Origin: Rhodoferax sp. OV413
GTDB taxonomy: Bacteria > Pseudomonadota > Gammaproteobacteria > Burkholderiales > Burkholderiaceae_C
DNA: 64,000 bases
Assembly: GCF_900104385.1 (NCBI RefSeq)
Contig: NZ_FNJA01000002.1
Coordinates: forward strand, 186,001-250,000
Direction: 5' to 3'
Notes under the pieces: model-generated
Told to the model about the DNA's origin: nothing
The model's database searches: none
The model's input: only the letters and a program-made list of their open reading frames with translations
Translations under genes and position numbers: made by a program
Shown: in pieces, positions 10,376 through 18,107 of the stretch
How positions within the stretch are numbered: the first letter of the stretch is position 1
How the letters are laid out: every line of letters begins with the position of its first letter

Positions 10376-10900
10376 ATGAAAACCCTCACCGACCACCTCA
10401 CGCAATATGCGGCCTACCACCAGGACCCGCGCAATGTCGCCACCCACTTTGTGGGCATTCCCATGATCGTGCTGGCCGTCACTATTTTGTTGTCGCGCCC
10501 CGGCTGGATGCTGGCCGGTGTGGTCCTCACTCCCGCCATCGTGGTGGCCGTGCTGTCGGTGCTGTTTTACCTTCGGCTGGATCTGCGCTTCGGTGTGGCG
10601 ATGGCCGTACAACTGGCGCTCAGTATCTGGGCCAGCCAGTGGTTTGCTGCACAGGCCACCGCCGTGTGGTGGGGCTGGGGCCTGGGGCTGTTTGTTGCGG
10701 GCTGGGTGATCCAGTTTGTAGGGCATTACTTCGAGGGCCGAAAACCCGCTTTTGTCGATGACATCGTCGGCCTGTTGGTGGGGCCGTTGTTTCTCACCGC
10801 GGAAGCGGCTTTCGCCCTGCACTTGCGCCTGGAGGTGAAAGCCGAGATGCAGCGCCGCCTGGGCCTGGCGCAACGCGTGGCAACAGGGGCTGCCACCTAA
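10376..10900 (+). CDS. DUF962 / Mpo1-like membrane protein
   Basis: A 174-residue membrane protein with about four hydrophobic segments. It carries the family signatures HFVGIPMIVLAV near the N-terminus and IQFVGHYFEGRKPAFVDD near the C-terminus; the conserved His residues correspond to the iron ligands of yeast Mpo1, a 2-hydroxy fatty acid dioxygenase. Whether the bacterial protein performs this alpha-oxidation is not established here. It begins MKTLTDHLTQYAAYHQDPRN. Confidence 0.85.
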   Translation: MKTLTDHLTQYAAYHQDPRNVATHFVGIPMIVLAVTILLSRPGWMLAGVVLTPAIVVAVLSVLFYLRLDLRFGVAMAVQLALSIWASQWFAAQATAVWWGWGLGLFVAGWVIQFVGHYFEGRKPAFVDDIVGLLVGPLFLTAEAAFALHLRLEVKAEMQRRLGLAQRVATGAAT

Positions 10901-10977
10901 GACTGCCGTCTTGCGGGCAAGGTGGCTCCAGGTGGGCGGGTAAGCTATACGCTGTCTCGTTTCACTTCCTCCTCCCC

Positions 10978-11874
10978 ATGCATCTTGGCGTTTTGTACGC
11001 GGTCCTGGCCTACGCGGCCTGGGGCCTGTTCCCCCTGTATTTTCATCAATTAGTCGGCATACCCGCGCTGGAGGTAGTACTGCACCGCACGCTGTGGTCG
11101 CTGGTGTTTTTGCTGGTCGTGTTGGCCGTGCTCAGGCGCTGGGCCTGGATACCGGCCCTGCTGCGCCAGCCCCGGGTGCTAGGGGCTTTTGCGCTGTCGG
11201 CGCTGCTGCTGTCGGCCAACTGGGTGGTCTACGTGTGGGCGGTGCAGCACCAGCATGTGGTGGATGCCAGCCTCGGCTATTTCATTTTGCCGCTGGTGAA
11301 CGTGGCACTTGGCTATGTGTTTTTGCACGAGCGGCCCCGCCCCGGCCAGTGGCTGGCGGTGGCCGTGGCAGCGGCCGGTGTGCTGTGGCTGACCGTGCAG
11401 ACCGGGCGCCTGCCGTGGATCGCGTTGGTGCTGGCTTTGACCTTTGGCTTCTACGGCCTGCTGCGCAAGGTGGCCTCGTTGGGCGCACTGGAAGGTCTGG
11501 CGCTGGAGACCATGCTGCTGGCGCCGGTGACCATAGGCGTGCTCGGCTACTGGGCCTGGCAGGGCCAGGGCGTGCTACTGCACGGCGATGCAGCGTCCAT
11601 CGGCTGGCTGCTGCTGGCCGGGCCTTTGACGGCCATCCCCTTGCTGCTGTTCGCCGCGGGCGCCCGGCGCATTCCGCTGGCCACCATGGGCATACTGCAA
11701 TACATTTCGCCGACCCTGCAGTTTGCGCTGGGGGTCTGGATCTTCAACGAGCCGTTCCATGCATCGCGCTTGCTGGGCTTTGGGCTGATCTGGGCGGCGC
11801 TGCTGGTCTACAGCCTGGAGAGCTGGTGGACCAGTCGCCGGGTCGCCCAGGATCTGGAAATACTTCGTAAATAA
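10978..11874 (+). CDS. rarD: EamA family transporter RarD
   Basis: A 298-residue inner-membrane protein with ten hydrophobic segments in two EamA repeats. The opening GVLYAVLAYAAWGLFPLYFHQL and the segments QHVVDASLGYFILPLVNVALGYVFLHERP and LATMGILQYISPTLQFALGVWIFNEPF are typical of RarD. Members were named for chloramphenicol sensitivity; the substrate is not settled. A 10-bp inverted repeat overlaps the stop codon. Confidence 0.9.
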   Translation: MHLGVLYAVLAYAAWGLFPLYFHQLVGIPALEVVLHRTLWSLVFLLVVLAVLRRWAWIPALLRQPRVLGAFALSALLLSANWVVYVWAVQHQHVVDASLGYFILPLVNVALGYVFLHERPRPGQWLAVAVAAAGVLWLTVQTGRLPWIALVLALTFGFYGLLRKVASLGALEGLALETMLLAPVTIGVLGYWAWQGQGVLLHGDAASIGWLLLAGPLTAIPLLLFAAGARRIPLATMGILQYISPTLQFALGVWIFNEPFHASRLLGFGLIWAALLVYSLESWWTSRRVAQDLEILRK

Positions 11875-11883
11875 CGAAGTATT
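11859..11883. terminator. Hairpin overlapping the rarD stop codon
   Basis: AATACTTCGT and ACGAAGTATT (10 bp) around AAATA. No T tract follows directly, but GTTTTTTGCG comes about 18 nt later. It is a possible weak terminator or 3'-end stabiliser. Confidence 0.45.
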
Positions 11884-12013
11884 GTTATGAATTAAGCATG
11901 TTTTTTGCGAAGGGATGGGTTTTTAGAATTGCGCTTGTTCGCCAGCCTGTCATGGCCAGTCGACACATTCAAGGTCTGATGGACCCGTTTTTTCACCTGA
12001 ACAAGGAGTCACC

Positions 12014-12376
12014 ATGCACATCATTGTGGAAACCCAAGGCGCAGATACCCAGCAACTGAGTACGGCCAGCGAACAGCGGCTGCGTTTTGCCTTGCGCCGC
12101 CTGGCCGTGTTCGTTGACACGGTGCGGGTCAGCTACCGCGACGCCAACGGCCCACGCGGCGGTGTGGACAAGCAATGCCAGGTGCAGTTGCACCTGCGCG
12201 GCCGTGGCAACATCGTCGTCAAGACCACCGCCAGCGACTGGTATGCGGCGCTGCAAGCCGCCATTCGGCGCGCCGTCGGCCGCGTGGTCAAGCACCTGCA
12301 GCAGTCCCGTCCACCCCATGCCCAGCCGCTGAAGCGCCTGGAACTGGCCCCGGTGGACCTGGGTACATCCTCTTAA
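12014..12376 (+). CDS. HPF/RaiA family ribosome-associated protein
   Basis: A 120-residue basic protein resembling hibernation-promoting factor/RaiA, which binds the small ribosomal subunit in stationary phase or stress. The beta-alpha-beta pattern is visible: MHIIVETQG, LRFALRRLAVFVDTVRVSYRDANGPRGGVDKQCQVQLHLRG, and a last helix WYAALQAAIRRAVGRVVKHLQ. The C-terminal tail is short, so it lacks the dimerisation domain of long HPF. AAGGAG lies 6 bp before the ATG. Confidence 0.8.
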   Translation: MHIIVETQGADTQQLSTASEQRLRFALRRLAVFVDTVRVSYRDANGPRGGVDKQCQVQLHLRGRGNIVVKTTASDWYAALQAAIRRAVGRVVKHLQQSRPPHAQPLKRLELAPVDLGTSS

Positions 12377-12410
12377 ACATTTTTGCCTCAGCGCAGCGGA
12401 GAACCAGAGC

Positions 12411-13373
12411 ATGGAAACAATCGGAACCTGGTGGATGTGGGTGGGCTTTGCCATCTTTGTGGTGGTGGCCATCGGTATCGACCTGTGGGTGATGGAGCGC
12501 CAGGGCGCGCACCAGGTCACCATGAAAGAGGCCGCCGGTTGGAGCGTGCTGTGGTTTTCGCTGGCCTTCGTCTTCGTGGCCCTGCTCTGGGCCTACCTGG
12601 ACTCCAGCCAGGGGCGCACGGTGGCCAACACCGTGTCCATGCAGTTCATCACCGGCTACCTGGTGGAGAAAAGCCTGTCGGTGGACAACATCTTTGTGTT
12701 CCTGATGATCTTCAGCTACTTTGGCGTGCCGCCCCAGTACCAGAAGCGCGCGCTGATCACCGGCATCATCGGCGCCATCGTGCTGCGCGCCATCCTGATT
12801 CTGGCCGGCGCCTGGCTGCTGGCTACTTTCCACTGGCTGCTGTATGTGTTTGGCGCGTTCCTGGTGTTCACCGGCGCCAAGATGTGGCTGGCGGCCGGCA
12901 AGGAGCCCGACATTGCGCAAAACCCGGTGCTGCGCTTCTTGCGCGGCCGCATGAAGATCAGCAACGAGTTTGACGGCGAAAAGCTGTCGACCCAGATCAA
13001 TGGCGTCAAGTACTACACGCCGCTGTTTGTGGTGCTGGTGCTGATCGGTACCACCGACGTGATTTTCGCGGTGGACAGCATCCCGGCCATCTTCGCCATC
13101 ACCAGCGACCCGTTCATCGTACTGACCGCCAACATCTTCGCCATCCTGGGCCTGCGCGCGCTGTACTTTCTGCTGGCCGACCTGGCGGACCGCTTCCACC
13201 TGCTGGCCTACGGCTTGGCGCTGGTGCTGATCTTCATCGGCGGCAAGATGCTGTTGATCGACCTGGTGAAGATCCCGATCGGCTACGCCCTGCTGGTGAC
13301 CGCGGCGCTGATCGCAGCCTCCATCGTGGCCTCGCTCGCCACCTCGCGCAAACCTGGCCCGCCCGCCCACTGA
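12411..13373 (+). CDS. TerC family integral membrane protein
   Basis: A 320-residue membrane protein with eight or nine hydrophobic segments and the TerC/Alx signatures EKSLSVDNIFVFLMIFSYF and TTDVIFAVDSIPAIFAIT; the conserved acidic residues in these helices are proposed metal ligands. Family members export manganese or confer tellurite resistance. I see no yybP-ykoY (manganese) riboswitch in the 34-bp gap upstream. Its stop overlaps the start of the DUF2062 gene (TGATG), showing translational coupling. Confidence 0.9.
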   Translation: METIGTWWMWVGFAIFVVVAIGIDLWVMERQGAHQVTMKEAAGWSVLWFSLAFVFVALLWAYLDSSQGRTVANTVSMQFITGYLVEKSLSVDNIFVFLMIFSYFGVPPQYQKRALITGIIGAIVLRAILILAGAWLLATFHWLLYVFGAFLVFTGAKMWLAAGKEPDIAQNPVLRFLRGRMKISNEFDGEKLSTQINGVKYYTPLFVVLVLIGTTDVIFAVDSIPAIFAITSDPFIVLTANIFAILGLRALYFLLADLADRFHLLAYGLALVLIFIGGKMLLIDLVKIPIGYALLVTAALIAASIVASLATSRKPGPPAH

Positions 13374-13942
13374 TGGCCAGCTATTCACGCCAAGTGCGCC
13401 ACTGGCTGCGCGGCCTGGAGCCCAAGGTGCTCAGCCATCTGCACGGCCCGATGCTGGAGCGCGCCCGACCGTGGCTGGACCGGCACGATGTGTTCGACTT
13501 CAACCGCCGCCCGTTGGCCTTGGGCGTGGCCATAGGCATGTTCTGCGGCCTGATCCCCGGGCCGCTGCAGGTGCCAGCTACCTTCTTGTTGTGTGCCTGG
13601 CTGCGCGGGAATGCGATTGCCGGCGCGCTGGCTACCTGCTACACCAATCCGCTGACTATCGTGCCCTTGTACATGCTGGCCTTCCAGTTGGGCCAGTGGG
13701 TGCTACCGGGCGCCTATGCGCTGCCGCCCATGCCGACCATGGGGTCCGGTGCTGCCGACTGGATGGCGGGCCTGATGGACTGGGTGCAGGCCATGGGTTG
13801 GCCGCTGCTGGTCGGTTTGCCGCTGATGGGCGCTGGCTTCGCCGTCATCGCCTATGCGGCCATGCAAGCCCTGTGGCTGAGCCCGGCGATCAAACGCGCC
13901 TGGCAGCTGGCCGTGCGGGCCCGGCGGCATCGACAGGCTTAA
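13373..13942 (+). CDS. DUF2062 domain-containing membrane protein
   Basis: A 189-residue protein with the DUF2062 pattern: NRRPLALGVAIGMFCGLIPGPLQVPATFLLCAWLRGNAIAGALATCYTNPLT, followed by two more hydrophobic segments. The function of the domain is unknown. Its ATG shares a base with the terC stop codon, so the two proteins are made together and may act on the same process at the membrane. Confidence 0.85.
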   Translation: MASYSRQVRHWLRGLEPKVLSHLHGPMLERARPWLDRHDVFDFNRRPLALGVAIGMFCGLIPGPLQVPATFLLCAWLRGNAIAGALATCYTNPLTIVPLYMLAFQLGQWVLPGAYALPPMPTMGSGAADWMAGLMDWVQAMGWPLLVGLPLMGAGFAVIAYAAMQALWLSPAIKRAWQLAVRARRHRQA

Positions 13943-13944
13943 TT

Positions 13945-14031
13945 TTATCTAAAGTATCTATTCACTAAGCAAGTTAACTTATTGAATAAATTGAGAATAC
14001 TTTAAAATTTATCTATTCATCCATAGATAAA
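13945..14031. promoter_or_regulatory. AT-rich promoter/operator cluster before hipA/yjjJ
   Basis: Four TATCTA half-sites occur: 13946-13951, 13955-13960, and the two arms of a perfect inverted repeat TTTATCTA (14008-14015) / TAGATAAA (14024-14031) with an 8-bp spacer. The last arm ends 3 bp before the hipA ATG. The stretch is far more AT-rich than its surroundings. It is a probable autoregulatory operator for the N-terminal DNA-binding domain of the HipA protein. Confidence 0.6.
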
Positions 14032-14034
14032 ACC

Positions 14035-15339
14035 ATGCCTTCTCTCGCCCCCCAGATCCTGCAAGCGCTGCGCCAGCGCGGCGGTGTGGTGTCGGCGGCC
14101 GAGCTGCAGGCCGCGCTGGGCGTTAGCCAGCCCACGGTGTCGCGGGCGCTGGCACCACTGTTGCAGGCCGGTGAGCTGCTCAAGGTCGGCGCGGCGCGGT
14201 CGCAGCGCTATGTGCTGCCGCGCACGGTGCGCGATGTGGGCCGCAGCATTCCGGTGGTGCGCATCGACGCCCAGGGCCGGCCCAGCCCGTTTGCCCGCCT
14301 GGTGCCGTTGGCCAGTGGCGCGGTCTGGGTCGACGAAGAAGACGGCCTGAGCAAACGCTTCGACAGCCTGCCCTGGTTTCTGGACGACATGCGGCCGCAG
14401 GGCTTCATGGGCCGCACCTTCGCCCATGCGCACCCGGACCTGCAGCTGGGCAACGACCCGCGCTACTGGAGCGACGACGACGTGCTGCGCGCGCTGGCGC
14501 TGTTTGGCGACGACCTGCCGGGCAATCTGGTGGTCGGCGAGGCCGCGTTCCAACGCTTCCACAGCCTGCCCCAGCGCGCCTCGCGCGTGGCATCGGCCGA
14601 CGACTATCCCCGGCTGGCCGAGCAGGCGATGCAGGGCACGCTGTCGGGCTCGTCGGCCGGCGGCGAGCAGCCCAAGTTCTGCACCAACAACGCCGGCCGG
14701 CATGTGATCGTCAAGTTCTCGCCGGCTGGCGACGCGCCTACCGACCAGCGCACCCGCGACCTACTGGTCTGCGAACACCTGGCGCTGCAGACGCTGGCCC
14801 AGGCCGGCGTGCCGGCTGCCAAGACGCAGATCCACAGCGGCGCGGGCCGGGTGTTTCTGGAAGCCGAACGCTTCGACCGCACGGCCAACGGTCGTATCGG
14901 CATGGTCTCGCTGATGGTCTACGACGCCGAATACGTAGGCGCGATGGACAACTGGGCCGCCACCGCCGAACGCATGCAGGCCCGCGGCCTGCTCACCGCC
15001 GCCGACGCCGAGCACTTGCGCTTCCTAGAAGCCTTCGGCGTGCTGATCGCCAACACCGACCGGCATTACGGCAACATCTCGCTGCTGCTGGACAACGACG
15101 ACTGGACCCTGTCGCCCACCTACGACATGCTGCCCATGCTCTACGCCCCGGTCGGCGGCGAGCTGGTACCGCGCGACTTTGCGACTGGCCGCCTGCAGCC
15201 GACCACCGCAACCCTGCCGGCCTGGGAGCGCGCCAAAGCGCTGGCCCGGGTGTTCTGGAGTGCGGTGGCCAGCGACGCACGCATCTCCGCAGAATTCCGG
15301 GCGATCGCCGCTGAAAATTTAGAAAAAATCGGCCTCTAG
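14035..15339 (+). CDS. HipA family serine/threonine kinase with N-terminal winged helix (YjjJ/HipH type)
   Basis: A 434-residue orphan HipA-like toxin. Residues about 1-60 form a winged helix-turn-helix (VVSAAELQAALGVSQPTVSRALAPLLQAGEL), where classical HipA relies on a separate HipB. The kinase region holds the nucleotide loop SGSSAGGEQPKF, the lysine segment HVIVKFSP, the catalytic ANTDRHYGNISLL and the metal-binding PTYDMLPM, all apparently intact. HipA kinases phosphorylate tRNA synthetases or other translation targets and cause dormancy. There is no hipB beside it. No Shine-Dalgarno is visible before the ATG, and TATCTA operator sites abut it. The stop codon is supplied by a dispersed repeat. 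A retron begins 88 bp downstream. Confidence 0.88.
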   Translation: MPSLAPQILQALRQRGGVVSAAELQAALGVSQPTVSRALAPLLQAGELLKVGAARSQRYVLPRTVRDVGRSIPVVRIDAQGRPSPFARLVPLASGAVWVDEEDGLSKRFDSLPWFLDDMRPQGFMGRTFAHAHPDLQLGNDPRYWSDDDVLRALALFGDDLPGNLVVGEAAFQRFHSLPQRASRVASADDYPRLAEQAMQGTLSGSSAGGEQPKFCTNNAGRHVIVKFSPAGDAPTDQRTRDLLVCEHLALQTLAQAGVPAAKTQIHSGAGRVFLEAERFDRTANGRIGMVSLMVYDAEYVGAMDNWAATAERMQARGLLTAADAEHLRFLEAFGVLIANTDRHYGNISLLLDNDDWTLSPTYDMLPMLYAPVGGELVPRDFATGRLQPTTATLPAWERAKALARVFWSAVASDARISAEFRAIAAENLEKIGL

Positions 15340-15379
15340 CGCAGATGCCACCTGCGCTAGCAGCTATATATTCGATAGC
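15322..15379 (+). repeat. Dispersed repeat copy 3 (left flank of retron)
   Basis: AAAAATCGGCCTCTAGCGCA, then CACCTGCGCTAGCAGCTATA and a GATAGC end. It supplies the TAG stop codon of the HipA gene. It has the same orientation as copy 4, which lies just after the reverse transcriptase. Confidence 0.85.
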
Positions 15380-15426
15380 TTGGCATCGGTTGTATTGCCG
15401 TGTTGACCGCCCCGTAGAATGGCCTC

Positions 15427-15594
15427 GGCGCCAGCGCGCCAAGTGTCGTGAGCCCAGGGCAATACGTTGTTCTGACTCGCACTGTGGGGTACCCCCACGG
15501 TTGTTTTATTACCGAGCCATCTCGGTGCGTGCGCCACACGCGCATGCTGCGCGGACTGCCCACGCCGGACCTGCTGGTTGACGCGCTGGTCGCC
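15427..15594 (+). ncRNA. Putative retron msr-msd non-coding RNA
   Basis: The 168-nt stretch is bounded by arms that pair: GGCGCCAGCGCG (15427-15438, a1) and CGCGCTGGTCGCC (15582-15594, a2), complementary with one bulged base. Inside are two short stem-loops typical of msr: 15482-15500 (GTGGGG/CCCCAC, TAC loop, plus two flanking pairs) and 15511-15526 (ACCGAG/CTCGGT), joined by a T-rich linker. A longer msd-like hairpin at 15527-15565 has outer stem GCGTG/CACGC and inner stem CGCGCA/TGCGCG. A candidate branch guanosine lies in AGC at 15451-15453. The a2 arm ends 17 bp before the reverse transcriptase ATG, the usual retron order. Folding was done by hand. Confidence 0.75.
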
Positions 15595-15611
15595 ACCTAT
15601 TTTTGGGGTGT

Positions 15612-17000
15612 ATGCGCGACATTTCCTACCGAACCTGGATTGCCCGCAGCCTGGCGCGCGCGATGCTGGCCGATTCCGATCAGCCGGGCGGCACCAGTGC
15701 AGCCGCCCTGCAGGCGCGGGCTGCTGCCACGCTGGGTGACAACCCGGCATGGCTCCACACCGTTGTTGCGCCGCTGGCCCAGCTGCCCGCCGTCAGCTGG
15801 CAAAAAATGGACCTTGATTCCCTGACGCAGCGCATTCTGGCGCCTGCACCAAGGCAGCCCACCGTAGTGGACGACGAAAACGACGACGAAGAAATACAAG
15901 CCGAGAGCCCGTTCGATGCAGCCTTTGCCAACGGCGCACGGCCGCACATCCGGCGCTTGATACTGCGCCCGGCGAGCATGCAGCCGCGGCCTCTGGGCCT
16001 GGAAGGCTGCGAATTGCCCGATCTGCCGACCGTGCACGATCTGGCCGAGTGGCTGAAGATGCCGCTGGACCGCTTGGCCTGGTTGGGCCCCGAAACTCCC
16101 TTGGGGGCCGAGCACTACCGCTACAAGCTGCTGCCCAAGCGTACCGGCGGTTTGCGCCTGCTGGAGATTCCCAAGGTAGACCTGAAACAGGTACAGCGCG
16201 CCGTCTACTCCGGCTTGCTGCAGCACGTTCCCGTGCACGAGGCAGCACACGGCTTTGTCCCCGGCCGCTCGGTCGCCACCCATGCGGCGATGCATGCAGG
16301 CCAGGCGGTGGTGATCCGGTTTGATCTGCGCGACTTCTTTGGTGGCATCGGCGCGGCCCGCGTTATGGCGCTGTGGCGCACCCTGGGCTATCCCATCGGT
16401 GTGGCGCGTTGCCTGACTGCGCTGTGCACCCACCGGACTGCCAGGATGGTGGTGGATCGATTGCGCGACGATGGAGGCCTGGATTGGCTGGGCGCCAAGC
16501 GCCTGCGGTCGGCCCATTTGCCCCAGGGTGCGCCGACGTCGCCGACCCTGGCGAACCTGTGCGCCTTTGGGCTGGATCTGCGCCTGGACGGCCTGGCCTG
16601 GGCGTTTGGCGCCCGCTACACCCGCTATGCGGATGACCTGGTGTTCTCCGGGCCGGCAGCCTTGCGACCGCAGTTTCGGGCGTTGCAGGCCTGGGTGGCG
16701 GCAATTGCCGAAGACGAAGGTTTTGCCCTGCATCCGGCCAAAAACCGCTGCCTGCCGCAGCACCGGCAGCAACGCATTACCGGCGTGGTGGTGAACGCGC
16801 AGCCGAATACGCCGCGGCAGGATTTCGACCGGCTGAAAGCTTGTTTGCACCAGTGCGTGCACCAAGGGCCGGCATCGCAGAACCATGCCAACCTGGTGGA
16901 TTTCCGCGGACATTTGCAGGGCCGCATCGGCTGGGTCGGGCAGTTCAATGCGGCCCGGGCCGCCAAGCTGATGGGTTTGTTCGAGCAGATCCGTTGGTGA
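15612..17000 (+). CDS. Retron-type reverse transcriptase
   Basis: A 462-residue RNA-directed DNA polymerase that would copy part of the adjacent ncRNA into msDNA. Residues 1-155 are an extension with an acidic linker (DDENDDEE, 87-94), as in the long myxobacterial retron enzymes. The polymerase shows YKLLPKRTGGLRLLEIPK (171-188), AAHGFVPGRS (211-220), FDLRDFF (237-243, first catalytic Asp), LPQGAPTSP (303-311) and YADD (339-342). Two retron-specific signatures are present in variant form: THAAMH (223-228) for NAXXH and ITG (389-391) for VTG. There is no maturase or endonuclease domain. ATG 15612 is preferred; an in-frame TTG lies at 15603. Direct repeats flank the unit. No separate effector gene follows on this strand. 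Confidence 0.9.
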   Translation: MRDISYRTWIARSLARAMLADSDQPGGTSAAALQARAAATLGDNPAWLHTVVAPLAQLPAVSWQKMDLDSLTQRILAPAPRQPTVVDDENDDEEIQAESPFDAAFANGARPHIRRLILRPASMQPRPLGLEGCELPDLPTVHDLAEWLKMPLDRLAWLGPETPLGAEHYRYKLLPKRTGGLRLLEIPKVDLKQVQRAVYSGLLQHVPVHEAAHGFVPGRSVATHAAMHAGQAVVIRFDLRDFFGGIGAARVMALWRTLGYPIGVARCLTALCTHRTARMVVDRLRDDGGLDWLGAKRLRSAHLPQGAPTSPTLANLCAFGLDLRLDGLAWAFGARYTRYADDLVFSGPAALRPQFRALQAWVAAIAEDEGFALHPAKNRCLPQHRQQRITGVVVNAQPNTPRQDFDRLKACLHQCVHQGPASQNHANLVDFRGHLQGRIGWVGQFNAARAAKLMGLFEQIRW

Positions 17001-17009
17001 TGGATTCAA

Positions 17010-17067
17010 ACAAAATCGGCCTCTAGCGCAGGTACTACCTGCGTAACCAGCTATTTTTTCCGTAGCA
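17010..17067 (+). repeat. Dispersed repeat copy 4 (right flank of retron)
   Basis: CAAAATCGGCCTCTAGCGCA, then GGTACTACCTGCG, then AGCTATTTTTTCCGTAGC. Closely matches copy 3 in the same orientation. On the minus strand it supplies the last codons (KK) and TAG stop of the SRPBCC gene. Confidence 0.88.
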
Positions 17068-18007
17068 AATACGCTTCCAGCTGGGCAAACGTGCCGCCAA
17101 AGCCCTGGGTCATGGAATCGAAATGCCCGGCGAAGCGGCTGCGTTCGGCCTCGGTCGCCTGGATCGGGCCACCGCGCAGGCTGATGGTGGTCTGGCCGGC
17201 TTGCTCGCTGAAGGTTACGGTGTTGAAAACCCGCAGCGGCCAGTCGTCGAAGAAGGGGGCGCGGGTGATGTCGCCGGCTTCGTTGGAGAAGGAATTGATG
17301 AACTCTATGCTTTGCTGCGGCACGATCTGGCCGTAGACGAACTTGCCCCACATCGGCGGTACGCCGGGCCAGACCATGGCGTAATGGGTTTCGCCGCCCG
17401 AGCGGAAGTCCATCTTCTTGACTTCCACGGCGCTGCCGGCCGGTCCCCACCACTGGGCGAAGCGCTCGGACTCGCTCCAGGCCTGCCAGACCTGGGCCAG
17501 CGGGGCCTGGAAGCTGTGGCCGATGGCAAAGCACTGTGCGTCGGGCGTGGCCGATACATAGGCGTCCAGCCGCGCCAGGGTTTGCTCGCCGCCCTGCACC
17601 GCGCCAAATTCGACCAGCTGGGCGCGCTGCTCGGCGCTGGCCAGCAGCAGGCGCAAGGTGACCTGGGTCGTGCTGTCGCCCAGGTCTTGCAGCGTGACCT
17701 CGGCATGGAATTCGGCGTGCTCGGGGTCGTCGCCACCGTGGGCGTAGGCCATGCGCGCCGGCGCTTCCAGTTCGGCGTAGCGGATCCAGTTGGTGTAGTC
17801 GGTGCCCGGACTACCGTCCGCCCCCGCTGGGCCGTGCATCACATAGCGCCACAGGCCGCCGACGCGCACATCCATTTCGCTGATGGTGTTGGTGAAGCCG
17901 TTGGGTCCCCACCAGTGCTGGATGTGCTCGGCCTGGGTGAACATGTCCCAGACCCCTTGGCGCGGCGCGTGGACGGTGCGGGTGATGGTGATTTCAGGGC
18001 TTTCCAT
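17051..18007 (-). CDS. Double SRPBCC/AHSA1-domain protein
   Basis: A 318-residue soluble protein of two tandem START-like (activator of Hsp90 ATPase, C-terminal) domains: residues about 1-155 (EITITRTVHAPRQGVWDMFTQAEHIQHWWGP...) and 165-316 (HSFQAPLAQVWQAWSESERFAQWWGP...). Each repeats the WWGP and YxxxxPxxxxxF pattern of the fold, which binds hydrophobic ligands. The function is unknown. Start at MESPEITITR (18007) is supported by AGGAG. The C-terminus LLRKK-stop is encoded by the dispersed repeat, suggesting the original 3' end was replaced. Confidence 0.85.
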   Translation of the reverse strand: MESPEITITRTVHAPRQGVWDMFTQAEHIQHWWGPNGFTNTISEMDVRVGGLWRYVMHGPAGADGSPGTDYTNWIRYAELEAPARMAYAHGGDDPEHAEFHAEVTLQDLGDSTTQVTLRLLLASAEQRAQLVEFGAVQGGEQTLARLDAYVSATPDAQCFAIGHSFQAPLAQVWQAWSESERFAQWWGPAGSAVEVKKMDFRSGGETHYAMVWPGVPPMWGKFVYGQIVPQQSIEFINSFSNEAGDITRAPFFDDWPLRVFNTVTFSEQAGQTTISLRGGPIQATEAERSRFAGHFDSMTQGFGGTFAQLEAYLLRKK

Positions 18008-18107
18008 GGGGCTTCTCCTGGGGGTTGATGGCTGGCGCACCCAGTCTATTGCATCCTTCGGCGGCGGCCTGGGCCCGCAGCCGGTTGCAGAAGATGCCAG
18101 CAGTGCG

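Noticed and set aside
12377-12410. Manganese (yybP-ykoY) riboswitch upstream of terC
   Set aside because: The gap is only 34 bp, too short for the element, and no matching stems are visible.
15612-17000. Reverse transcriptase as part of a diversity-generating retroelement or group II intron
   Set aside because: The QGAPTSP motif and retron-like signatures fit retrons; there is no template/variable repeat pair visible, no maturase domain and no intron domain V sequence.
17010-17067. Repeat copies as a CRISPR array
   Set aside because: Copies are scattered kilobases apart in both orientations with no regular spacers.
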